Shown: positions 15,056 through 21,938 of the stretch, piece after piece
How positions within the stretch are numbered: the first letter of the stretch is position 1
Layout of the letters: every line of letters begins with the position of its first letter
Made by a program: the position numbers and the translations under genes
Source: a virus
Reading direction: 5' to 3' (one strand)
IMG/VR virus record: IMGVR_UViG_3300027796_000286
Location: 1 to 25,614 of that record
Length of the DNA: 25,614 nt
Notes under the pieces: generated by a model
The model's database searches: none
The model's input: the letters and a program-made list of their open reading frames with translations, nothing else
Told to the model about the DNA's origin: nothing

Positions 15056-16954
15056 TTAACTGGCGACCTTCATTTCGGTCGCGACCGCCAGCACGGTGCA
15101 GGGCAACGGCACGTCCTGGCTGATGCGCCACAGCGGCTGAAAGGCATCGCGCCGCCAGCCGATGGCCCGGATCTGCACGTCGCCGGAAAAGACCGGCGGC
15201 GCGGCGTCGAACTGATGGCGGCCGAAGCGGCGGAAGGGGATGGCGGTCAGCCCCTTGCCGGTGTCGATGTACAGCGCCCTGGTGTCGAGCAGGCGGAAAT
15301 GCGCCCGGATCAGGCGCATGACCGCCCCCGGCCCGGCGCCGCTTCCCTCTTGCACCACCGGCGGCAGCGGGGCGATTTCATGGGTGTAGGGCAGGCCGAC
15401 CTGAACCACCTTGGCCGGTTCCCGCAAGGTGATGGCGCCGCCCGAAACCACCGCGTTCTCCAACGCGCCGCCATCGGCCAGGATGCGCACAGCGCAGCCT
15501 TCCAGATGGTCCAGCCCCCGCCAGGTGGCCTTGGCCTCGGTGGCGCTGCCGGTCATGGCGGCATCCAGCGACAGGCCGTCATCGAAGCACTCGATCATGG
15601 TTGCGCCCGCCCGTTCCACCAGCACATAGACCTCGCCCTCCACCACCGCCACCGAGCGGAAGGCGCCGTCAGTGGCGTGGCGGGTCCAGGCCGTGACCTT
15701 TTCGGTGCGGTAGATGGTCACCGTCCCCAGCGAACCGTCGCCCATCACCACATGGAACAGGCGGCGGCGCGAGTCGTAATCCTGGTCCACCGGCTGCACC
15801 ATCAGGTGCTTGGCCAGCATGGCCAGATCGGTGGATTGATAGGCCTGCTCCACATCGGCATACAGGAACTCGCGCAGGTCAGTGCCGCCGCGCGACACGT
15901 ACAGCGTCGCGCCGTCCACGTCGCGCGGCGGCACCTGGCGGTCCACCGGCGAGCCGACACGGGTCTGACGGGTCAACTGGATCTTGGACGGCGTCAGCGG
16001 ATCGCCCGATACCATCCATTCGGCGCCCGAGGTGAACACCTGGAGATGACGGCCCGAGAACACCGCGCGGATGGCGTTGACCTGATCGGACAGCAGAGCA
16101 AATTCGATGGCCTCGTCATCCTCGCCATCGCCCAGGTCGAAATTGAACAAATCCGAGGATTGCGACATCCACAGCCGGTTCGGCAGATCGCGCGAACCGC
16201 CGATCACCAGCCGGTCCTGATGGAAACAGACCGATACCGGCCAGCCGCGCAGGCTGGAAAACGCCTGTTCCTCCCAATCGGTGGTGGCACTGGTGTCCAC
16301 CAGACTTTGCCTGGTCTCCGCCGTAGCCGAGGTCGCCGAGGCGATGGCGGTAATCTCCACTTCCTTCTGCTTGAGGCGGAAGCGCTTGCCCACATGCCCG
16401 GCCTGGAACACCGAGGCCGAGGCGGTCAGCGTCACCGAGCCTGACGTGGCCGACGCCTGAAGCGTCACGTCATCCTCGGCGAATTTGTGGCTGGGCTGAT
16501 AGATCACGCCATCCTTGGCGTAAAAGCTCCACTCGACGATGGTCCAGTCGCTGTGCGACGTGCGGGTGATCTTGCGTGGGCTGACCTCGGGATGGACCAC
16601 CAGCAAGGTGTCGGCGGTCTGGCTCCAGCGCAGTTGCGGCAATTGCGCGGCGGTCCACGGGCTGGCGAAATCCGCCACCTGCACGCCATCGGCATAGACG
16701 TCCACATGGCCGTCGCTCAGCACCAGCAGATAGGTCTGCTCGGTGTTGAATTCGAAGGCGATCAGACGGCCGGGGCCGCGCGCCGTGCCGATATGCCGCA
16801 GCCCCGGACGGCGCGACACGCCGCCCACCGGGGCGATCACCACGTTGCGCAGACGCATCGCGCCATTGGCGTAGGCGGTCAGATCGCCGCGCCCCAGCAT
16901 GTCCATGCTGAGTTCGCCCGCGGTGAAATTGGTCTTGGTCATCGTGATGGTCAT
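15056..16954 (-). CDS. Tail tubular protein B (T7 gp12-like nozzle), 632 aa
   Basis: The protein forms the lower tube (nozzle) of a podovirus tail. It opens with FTAGELSMDMLGRGDLTAYA, then NVVIAPVGGVSRRPGLRHIG, then FNTEQTYLLVLSDGHVDVYA, which is the typical start of this family. In the middle are FHQDRLVIGGSRDLPNRLWM and VFTSGAEWMVSGD, also characteristic. Length is a little shorter than T7 gp12 (about 790 aa). The ATG at 16954 has GGGGGAGAG upstream. It lies downstream of tail tubular A as usual, but here the two are separated by a 100-base hairpin-rich spacer. Confidence 0.92.
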   Translation of the reverse strand: MTITMTKTNFTAGELSMDMLGRGDLTAYANGAMRLRNVVIAPVGGVSRRPGLRHIGTARGPGRLIAFEFNTEQTYLLVLSDGHVDVYADGVQVADFASPWTAAQLPQLRWSQTADTLLVVHPEVSPRKITRTSHSDWTIVEWSFYAKDGVIYQPSHKFAEDDVTLQASATSGSVTLTASASVFQAGHVGKRFRLKQKEVEITAIASATSATAETRQSLVDTSATTDWEEQAFSSLRGWPVSVCFHQDRLVIGGSRDLPNRLWMSQSSDLFNFDLGDGEDDEAIEFALLSDQVNAIRAVFSGRHLQVFTSGAEWMVSGDPLTPSKIQLTRQTRVGSPVDRQVPPRDVDGATLYVSRGGTDLREFLYADVEQAYQSTDLAMLAKHLMVQPVDQDYDSRRRLFHVVMGDGSLGTVTIYRTEKVTAWTRHATDGAFRSVAVVEGEVYVLVERAGATMIECFDDGLSLDAAMTGSATEAKATWRGLDHLEGCAVRILADGGALENAVVSGGAITLREPAKVVQVGLPYTHEIAPLPPVVQEGSGAGPGAVMRLIRAHFRLLDTRALYIDTGKGLTAIPFRRFGRHQFDAAPPVFSGDVQIRAIGWRRDAFQPLWRISQDVPLPCTVLAVATEMKVAS

Positions 16955-16981
16955 TCTATCTCTCCCCCTCAGGCGCCGGGC

Positions 16982-17038
16982 GCAGGCATCCGCCTGCTTG
17001 GCTCACGCGCGCATCGGCGCGCGGGCCCTCAACGGGCC
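16982..17038. repeat. Cluster of three short hairpins (REP-like) between the tail tubular genes
   Basis: Three adjacent inverted repeats occur in 57 bases. The stems are 6 bp (16982-16987 with 16992-16997), 7 bp (17006-17012 with 17017-17023) and 5 bp (17024-17028 with 17034-17038). No T run follows on either strand, so it is not an intrinsic terminator. It may be a REP-like element or an mRNA stabiliser. A 34-codon open frame (17060 down to 16956) overlaps it and starts with an ATGA overlap, but it looks like low-complexity filler. Confidence 0.45.
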
Positions 17039-17056
17039 AGCATTCACGCTGCGCGC

Positions 17057-17626
17057 TCATGACCGCACCTCCACCAGCGGGAAGTCGGTGATGGCCTGGG
17101 GGGTGTCCTGCTGGCCGTCGGCCAGCTTGGCGCGGCGGAATTCGTCCTCGGCCAGCTTGTACAGCAGCTCGGCGCGGGTCGAACTTTCGGTCAGCGGGAT
17201 GCAGAACTCGGCAGCCAGCCGGGCGATCAGCGCCTGATCGAAGAACGGCGGAAACGACAGCTCGTCCGGCCGGAACACATAGGTCAGAACGATGTCGTCG
17301 GCATCGCAATGCAGACGGCTTTCGGCGATGCGGTAGGGCACGCCATAACCCTGGCCGCCGATGCCCGCCGACAGCGCCCGCAGGAAATCGGCGGGCAATT
17401 GAAAGGCGTTGGCGTAATCGGCCAGCGGCGACGCCGCCAGACGCGGCAGGCTGATCTGGCCGGTGGCGAAGTTCCACGGATGGGCCGACAGCAGCGCGTC
17501 GCGCAGCGGCGGATACAGATTGGCCGCCACCTCGGATTCTGCCGAGCCCTCGTCGAACGAGGCGATGGTGGCGGCACCGATTTTCAACAGCGCGCGTGAA
17601 CACAGCGCGATGGCGGACAATGCCAT
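17057..17626 (-). CDS. Tail tubular protein A (T7 gp11-like adaptor), 189 aa
   Basis: This protein forms the gatekeeper ring between portal and nozzle. The family start is clear: ALCSRALLKIGAATIASFDE, then ANLYPPLRDALLSAHPWNFA, then FQLPADFLRAL. Length matches T7 gp11 (about 196 aa). The ATG at 17626 has AGGAG eight bases upstream. It directly follows the radical SAM gene with only 36 bases between them, so both are likely on the same transcript. Confidence 0.92.
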   Translation of the reverse strand: MALSAIALCSRALLKIGAATIASFDEGSAESEVAANLYPPLRDALLSAHPWNFATGQISLPRLAASPLADYANAFQLPADFLRALSAGIGGQGYGVPYRIAESRLHCDADDIVLTYVFRPDELSFPPFFDQALIARLAAEFCIPLTESSTRAELLYKLAEDEFRRAKLADGQQDTPQAITDFPLVEVRS

Positions 17627-17662
17627 GGCGGGAACTCCTGTTCTGGATGGAAAGAGGGAAGA

Positions 17663-18697
17663 TCAGGCGTCAATCAGACGGCGGCCTTGCCACCAGCCTT
17701 GTTTGAGACCGTCGCGCAGGATGGCCTGAAGGGCGAAGGCCCCATACGTGCCGTCCACGAACGACGCCCACGGCCCCATGTTCATGAAGCGCAGATCGAT
17801 GTTTCCGGCGTCGGGCCAGTGGACCAACTGGATGGGGGTGCCACAGAAATCGACGCGCACATGGTGGGGATTGTTCCCCGCCGCGGGCATGATCTCCAGC
17901 GACAGGCCGCGTTCCACCGCCAATCGGTTCAGCGCCGCGAACAGGTCCGAGACAAACAACTGCTCACCCTGCGGCGCGCGACCGATGCGGCCGGGGCTGC
18001 GCAGACAGAAATCGACCGGCCGAACTCCGGCAGCGGCCAAATCGAGAATCCGGCGTAAGGCGGCATTCAATCCCTCGCCCAGGTCATTGACCATGAACGA
18101 CACTTGCCCCAGCGGTAATCCCGCCGCCACCATGCCATCGAGCGCGGCCGCTACCTTCGAGAACACCTTGGCACCGTGATAATTCGGCCCATGCAGCGAC
18201 AGCGAAGCACTGTGCAGACCCCCAGCCATCAAGGCCGAAAGGCGGTCCCGATCAGCCAGACGGACACCGTTGGTGTAGATGGATGGCACCTTGCCACCAG
18301 CGCGGATTCCTTCCAACACCTGCGGCAGATCGTCGCGCATTGTCGGTTCCGCCCCCATCAGGCAGACATGACGGGTCGGTGCCGCCAATGCCTTGGCCAC
18401 CACCCAATCGGCGGAACGGTCGGGGCGGGAATTGTCGGGCTGGTGATAGCAATGGGCGCACGACAGATTGCAACGATCCGTCACCTCGACCAGCGACATC
18501 TGACCATAGGCGTCGACAGAGAACCCGCCCCCGCTTTGCTGGCAGGCCCGCCAGAACGCCGCGTCGCGTTCCACCATGGTGACGGTTTCGCCGTGGACCG
18601 GGCAGGTCTTGCGCATCATCACGGCACCGCCGTCGATGAACAGTCGCGCCTCGATCTCGCGGTAACAGGTGGAACACAACGAAGCGGTCGCGGTCAT
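17663..18697 (-). CDS. Radical SAM enzyme with N-terminal Cys/His motif, 344 aa
   Basis: The radical SAM iron-sulfur motif is VTDRCNLSCAHCYHQP, with Cys76, Cys80 and Cys83 (CxxxCxxC). It is followed by MGAEPTMRDDLPQVL at about 113-127, equivalent to the GGEPxxR SAM-binding motif, and by PSIYTNGVRLA. Ahead of it is a likely zinc or iron site (CSTC at 8-11, TCPVHGE at 31-37), an arrangement I know from MJ0619/Tes-type radical SAM proteins; that subfamily link is from memory. There is no C-terminal Cys-rich SPASM domain. The reaction and substrate are unknown; candidates are a virion protein, a peptide, nucleotides or lipid. The ATG at 18697 follows GGAGG. The gene sits inside the virion cluster, between the capsid genes and tail tubular A, preceded by a hairpin. 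The fold call is firm, the function open. Confidence 0.88.
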   Translation of the reverse strand: MTATASLCSTCYREIEARLFIDGGAVMMRKTCPVHGETVTMVERDAAFWRACQQSGGGFSVDAYGQMSLVEVTDRCNLSCAHCYHQPDNSRPDRSADWVVAKALAAPTRHVCLMGAEPTMRDDLPQVLEGIRAGGKVPSIYTNGVRLADRDRLSALMAGGLHSASLSLHGPNYHGAKVFSKVAAALDGMVAAGLPLGQVSFMVNDLGEGLNAALRRILDLAAAGVRPVDFCLRSPGRIGRAPQGEQLFVSDLFAALNRLAVERGLSLEIMPAAGNNPHHVRVDFCGTPIQLVHWPDAGNIDLRFMNMGPWASFVDGTYGAFALQAILRDGLKQGWWQGRRLIDA

Positions 18698-18717
18698 TGC
18701 TCAGAACCTCCAGAAAG

Positions 18718-18754
18718 CACACAGGCCGGTTCCCTAAGGAAACCGGCCTGTGTG
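18718..18754 (-). terminator. Strong hairpin before the radical SAM gene
   Basis: A perfect 14-bp stem (18718-18731 with 18741-18754) can close further with two more G-C pairs around a bulged A. On the minus strand it is followed only by CTTTCTGG, a weak T run. It may therefore be an attenuator or mRNA 3'-end stabiliser for the highly expressed capsid transcripts rather than a full terminator. Confidence 0.6.
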
Positions 18755-18766
18755 GAACGCAACGGA

Positions 18767-19036
18767 TCAGCGGGCGTTGGCCGCGCCGATCTGGGTCATG
18801 TCGTTGACGTCGACCACGCCGGACGCCGCCTGCGAGACCAGGAACAGACCGGCCTTGGGGGTGGCGGCGGTCTCGACGTTGGCGATGATGATGTCGCCGA
18901 CGCGAAGCATGTCGGCGGCGGCGTTGAAGTAACCGGCGCCGTCGACGGTGTCGGCGGCATCGGCGGTGGCGTAGTGCCACAGGGTGAAGCCGTTGGCATA
19001 GGCCAGCACCGACAGGTCCTTGGACTGATAGGCCAT
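18767..19036 (-). CDS. Small capsid-associated virion protein, 89 aa
   Basis: The protein shows VLAYANGFTLWHYATADAA, then DGAGYFNAAADMLRVGDIII, and ends with a beta-like stretch (AGLFLVSQAASGVVDVNDM). Similar small proteins occur beside the capsid gene in many phages and I take it as a decoration or head-associated protein, though the family name is not known to me. There is no signal peptide or membrane segment. The ATG at 19036 has AGGAG nine bases upstream and lies 13 bases after the stop of the major capsid gene, so it is co-translated at high level with capsid. It is followed by the strong hairpin at 18718-18754. Confidence 0.75.
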   Translation of the reverse strand: MAYQSKDLSVLAYANGFTLWHYATADAADTVDGAGYFNAAADMLRVGDIIIANVETAATPKAGLFLVSQAASGVVDVNDMTQIGAANAR

Positions 19037-19049
19037 GGAAGGATTCTCC

Positions 19050-19868
19050 TTACGATTCGAGGCAGCGCAGGCTGACGATGCCCGCCGGGTCGATGAGGGC
19101 GGCGCCCTGACTCATCATGTTGTTGATGAACCAGGCGGCGCGGTCGCCGTGATAGGTGATCTCGGACTTCACTTCCGAGCCGATGGCGTGGCCGATGGCG
19201 GTCTTGTGGAACCAGAAGCAGCGGCGCACGTTGCCCGACTTGGTCAGGCCGGAATGGGGCATCCACAGGGTGCCCAGCCAATGCTTGGCCTGGGTGCCCT
19301 TCCACGGCAGATCCTCGGAACCGACGTAATCGGCATCCGAGAATTCATCGATCTGCAACAGTTCCGACCATTGCTTCCAGCCGACGATGGCGGTGCGTTC
19401 GCCGTCATCGGGGACGTCGGCCTCGCCCAGCATCTCGAAGGCGGCCAGCACCTTTTCCTTGGTCAGGCCGGTGGTGGCGTCCAGCGCGTGGTTGGTGGAC
19501 TTGTCCAGCTCGGCGATGATCAGCTCGTCGGTCTTGCGGCCCAGCGCATAGGCACCGGCGTTGACCAGCACGGCGCGCTCGTCGTGCTCGATCTTCAGTT
19601 CGTCCAGCTTGTCCAGCCAGTCGCCAGCGTAATAATCGTACAGCTGGCATTCCACGGTCTGGTGATCGACGTTCATCACCGGCACCTTGCCGTGACGGGC
19701 CTTGGTGCTGGCGGCGCCCTTGCCCACCTTCTGGAATACGGCGATGGCGCCGGTCACGTTGTTGCGGGTGCGCACGGTGTTGCGCAGCTTGGAACCCTGG
19801 CGCTGGAAGGCGGCATGCACCTGGGCGCCGTAATCCTTGGAATAGCTGTTGATCACGGAAACGGACAT
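19050..19868 (-). CDS. Major capsid protein, 272 aa
   Basis: The protein matches the phage capsid family often found in T7-like alphaproteobacterial phages. Signatures are VINSYSKDYGAQVHAAFQRQ and GSKLRNTVRTRNNVTG near the start, then VECQLYDYYAGDWLDKLDEL, then GRKTDELIIAELDKS. The C-terminus has HKTAIGHAIGSEVKSEITYH and AAWFINNMMSQGAALIDP. It forms the HK97-fold shell. The ATG at 19868 has AAAGGA just upstream; the frame stays open to 20165 but that part is low-complexity Arg/Pro/Ala and lacks a ribosome binding site. It is separated from its scaffold gene by a plus-strand gene, an uncommon break in a normally tight gene pair. Confidence 0.9.
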   Translation of the reverse strand: MSVSVINSYSKDYGAQVHAAFQRQGSKLRNTVRTRNNVTGAIAVFQKVGKGAASTKARHGKVPVMNVDHQTVECQLYDYYAGDWLDKLDELKIEHDERAVLVNAGAYALGRKTDELIIAELDKSTNHALDATTGLTKEKVLAAFEMLGEADVPDDGERTAIVGWKQWSELLQIDEFSDADYVGSEDLPWKGTQAKHWLGTLWMPHSGLTKSGNVRRCFWFHKTAIGHAIGSEVKSEITYHGDRAAWFINNMMSQGAALIDPAGIVSLRCLES

Positions 19869-20010
19869 GATTGCGATCCTTTGATTGTATTTAGAGGACG
19901 CCCAACGCCGCCCGGTTCTGGCCCAAGGGCCGCCGCGCGGAACAGGCAGGCGCCCGCCGGGCCGGGCGGCCCGGTTCTCCGGCGGACGCAAAGTCAAGAA
20001 AGGCAAGGGT

Positions 20011-20054
20011 GCCGCCCTTCGCGCCGCCGAGAGGAAAGGCGCGCGAAGGGCGGC
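20011..20054. repeat. 14-bp perfect inverted repeat in the capsid leader
   Basis: GCCGCCCTTCGCGC at 20011-20024 pairs perfectly with 20041-20054 across a 16-base loop. No T run follows on either strand. It could be an RNA structure in the capsid mRNA leader or a protein-binding site. Confidence 0.6.
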
Positions 20055-20110
20055 GGCGCTCGACGGCGGTAAAACCGGCCGGAGCGCCAAGAGGTCACGA
20101 AAATTCCCGC

Positions 20111-20138
20111 TGTCGCGTGCGGGGAAAATGGTTATGAT
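20111..20138 (+). promoter_or_regulatory. Candidate sigma70-type promoter of the chemoreceptor-like gene
   Basis: There is a -10 match TATGAT at 20133-20138 with a 16-base spacer from a weak -35 TGTCGC at 20111-20116. The gene's ATG at 20183 lies 45 bases further, preceded by AGGGA. It would give this gene expression independent of the phage late operon. Confidence 0.4.
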
Positions 20139-20182
20139 CAGCGGCACTATTTCCCCGGGCGGCAAGGGATTCAGGGAACGTC

Positions 20183-20872
20183 ATGACCGAGACTGTGCAA
20201 GCCACTCGTTCCACCAGCGGCACGCTGCGCACCGAACGCATTGAAGCCCGCGCCAGCGCGTTGTTGTCCGATTGCCGCCGGGCGTTCCACGCCTTCGGCG
20301 AATTGGACGAGTTGGCGGAAAACCTGCGAATCCTGTCGCTGAACGCCGAACTGGCGGCCGGCCGCGCCGGTGACAAGGGCCGCGCCGTGCGCGCCCTGAC
20401 CCAGTACACCCGCGAACTGGTCAACCGTCTGGCCCAGATCCGCGGCGAGATGAACCAGCAGCGCGTCCGCACCGACGCCCTGTCGGAGCAGATCGAAAGC
20501 GAGCTGAAGCACCTGCGTGAGATCGAGGAAAGCTCGGGCAGCGATAATTCCACCTTCGCCGACACCATGAAGTCGCTGGTGGAAAAGCTGGACGTGCTGT
20601 CCACCAACGTCGAGGACCTGTCGCGCCGCGCCCATGGCGTCGAGGAGGTGGTGAGCCAGTCCGACTCCATCGCCACCAACATCGCCATCGAAGCCGCCGC
20701 CGCCGGTGTCCACGAAAAGGAATTCCGCACGGTGTCCGACACCATGCGCCGCTACGTGGACGACCTGCGCAAGATGATCGACGAAGCGTCGGATTCCGTG
20801 CGCCGCGCCCTGGAAAAGACCGAGTCGCTGCGCCGCCTGGGCGTCGAGAACCTCAACGACCTGCGCCGCTGA
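20183..20872 (+). CDS. Soluble chemoreceptor-like coiled-coil protein with two MCP-type hairpin motifs, 229 aa
   Basis: The protein is almost wholly helical with heptad-like spacing and no membrane segment or signal peptide. Residues 46-83 (ENLRILSLNAELAAGRAGDK, then GRAVRALTQYTRELVNRL) closely resemble the signalling-hairpin tip of methyl-accepting chemotaxis proteins (consensus TNLLALNAAIEAARAGE). Residues 162-199 (IATNIAIEAAAAGVHEKEF, then RTVSDTMRRYVDDLRKM) resemble it again. Chemoreceptors normally carry one tip and about 250 or more residues of four-helix bundle; two tip-like motifs in 229 residues is odd. It could bind CheW/CheA and interfere with host motility, or only share the fold. 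The gene lies on the plus strand between scaffold and capsid, with its own candidate promoter and terminator, as phage cargo genes (morons) often do. Confidence 0.8.
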   Translation: MTETVQATRSTSGTLRTERIEARASALLSDCRRAFHAFGELDELAENLRILSLNAELAAGRAGDKGRAVRALTQYTRELVNRLAQIRGEMNQQRVRTDALSEQIESELKHLREIEESSGSDNSTFADTMKSLVEKLDVLSTNVEDLSRRAHGVEEVVSQSDSIATNIAIEAAAAGVHEKEFRTVSDTMRRYVDDLRKMIDEASDSVRRALEKTESLRRLGVENLNDLRR

Positions 20873-20886
20873 GACACCCCGTTCCG

Positions 20887-20927
20887 AAAGCCCCTCTTCC
20901 GCCAGGCGGGAGAGGGGCTTTCTTTTT
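20887..20927 (+). terminator. Rho-independent terminator of the chemoreceptor-like gene
   Basis: A long stem (20887-20902 with 20906-20921, one G-U pair, loop CAG) is followed on the plus strand by TCTTTTT. On the minus strand only three T's (the stem base) follow, so late transcripts coming from the scaffold gene should pass through more easily than plus-strand ones. Confidence 0.85.
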
Positions 20928-20930
20928 GCC

Positions 20931-21653
20931 CTATTCGCCGTACAGACGGCGGAAGCCCGACGACACCTTGTCGATGAAGGCGGGGTCGCGCTGCTTCCAA
21001 TAGCGCGGGTCCTGCATCATGCGCTTCAGTTCTGCCTCGTCCGGGGCTTCGTCCTTGGGTGCCGCCGCCTTGCCTAGGCCGGGCTCACCCGAGGCCATCA
21101 TGCGTTCCATGGCCATGACGCCTTCGGGGGAACGGGACAGCGACTGGTAAACCTCGTCCGGCAGGTTGGCCTTGCCCCAGGCCGAAACCTGACGGGCGGT
21201 TTCCGACCAGCGGGCGTCGCCGCCGTAATGGTCCTTCAGCCGGTCCAGGTGACGGCGCATGTCGTATTCGCTGGCCATATTGGACATGGCGGGCAGCATG
21301 CAATCATGGGCCAGATCATAGACCAGCTGCGCCTGCTCCGGGGTGAACCCAGCAGCGTGCAGGCGGCGGTTGACCTCGGGATCGGGGCTCAGCAGCTCGT
21401 GGCGGCTGGCGATCTGGTAGCCGTCGGGACTGTCGGGCACGCCCAGGGCGCGGTGAAAGGCGCAGCGCTCCTCGTCGGAACAATCGGCGCCCGGCACCCG
21501 CACCATGGAATGCATGCGGCGTTCAAGTTCCAGATAGGCGCCCAACAGGGCATCGGTCCGCACCGCGCCGGTACGCGGATCGCGGAATTTTTCCGGGATG
21601 GCGGGACCGCCCAGCTCGGGTTCCTGGGGGTCCAGGGAATCTTCGTACATCAT
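20931..21653 (-). CDS. Capsid scaffolding protein, 240 aa
   Basis: The protein directs procapsid assembly and then leaves or is degraded. It has the usual podovirus scaffold layout: an acidic Pro-rich start (DSLDPQEPELGGPAIPEKFR), a central charged helical region (PDSPDGYQIASRH, then LHAAGFTPEQAQLVYDLAHD), and a short C-terminal capsid-binding helix pair (RMMQDPRYWKQRDPAFIDKV, then GFRRLYGE). The ATG at 21653 lies nine bases after AGGAG; an upstream TTG at 21662 would touch that site and is less likely. It directly follows the Bbp19-like gene. Normally capsid comes next; here the plus-strand chemoreceptor-like gene intervenes. Confidence 0.88.
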   Translation of the reverse strand: MMYEDSLDPQEPELGGPAIPEKFRDPRTGAVRTDALLGAYLELERRMHSMVRVPGADCSDEERCAFHRALGVPDSPDGYQIASRHELLSPDPEVNRRLHAAGFTPEQAQLVYDLAHDCMLPAMSNMASEYDMRRHLDRLKDHYGGDARWSETARQVSAWGKANLPDEVYQSLSRSPEGVMAMERMMASGEPGLGKAAAPKDEAPDEAELKRMMQDPRYWKQRDPAFIDKVSSGFRRLYGE

Positions 21654-21665
21654 TTGTTCCAACTC

Positions 21666-21938
21666 CTAGACATGAAGGCCGCCCTCGCGGCCGGTGCGGA
21701 TCAGGGATTGCAGGTGCAGCACCAATTGGCGCTGCCCTTCCAGGCTGCGCAAGGCGGCGTCGGACGCATCCGGCCCCAGGCAGCGTTCGGTGGTGATCTG
21801 GGTCAGATAGGCCAAGGCGGTCTCGCCGTCGGCGCCGCTGAACAGGCGGGCGAACAGCCGCGCCAACCGCTGGCGCTGATCGTCGCCGGGCGAGGCCTGC
21901 GGCGGGTCGAACCACGTCCAGCCGGGATCATTGGCCAT
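21666..21938 (-). CDS. Bbp19-like small phage protein, 90 aa
   Basis: This is a short helical protein (RQRLARLFARLFSGADGETA, then TQITTERCLG, then EGQRQLVLHLQSLI) of the type found between portal and scaffold in podoviruses such as Bordetella phage BPP-1 (Bbp19-like domain, from memory). Its precise role in head assembly is not established to my knowledge. The ATG at 21938 overlaps the end of the portal gene by 11 bases, so translation is coupled. Its TAG is next to the scaffold gene's AGGAG. Confidence 0.75.
   Translation of the reverse strand: MANDPGWTWFDPPQASPGDDQRQRLARLFARLFSGADGETALAYLTQITTERCLGPDASDAALRSLEGQRQLVLHLQSLIRTGREGGLHV

Larger units (their letters stand above)
19869..20182. 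other. 314-base intergenic region between capsid gene and the divergent plus-strand gene
   Basis: No gene is visible here. On the minus side it would be the leader of the major capsid gene (ribosome binding site at its left end). On the plus side it is the promoter region of the chemoreceptor-like gene. It is very GC-rich with one AT-rich island at 19881-19893. It holds a 14-bp inverted repeat and a candidate plus-strand promoter, listed separately. Confidence 0.7.

Noticed and set aside
16956-17060. 34-aa gene overlapping the tail tubular A stop
   Set aside because: Low-complexity product overlapping a hairpin cluster; the ATGA start alone is not enough to call it.
17663-18697. QueE-type enzyme of the phage deazaguanine DNA pathway
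   Set aside because: The sequence has a plain CxxxCxxC with a separate N-terminal Cys/His site and is longer than QueE; no other queuosine-pathway gene is present.
19884-19889. Minus-strand TACAAT as a capsid promoter -10
   Set aside because: No -35-like hexamer is found 15-19 bases upstream.
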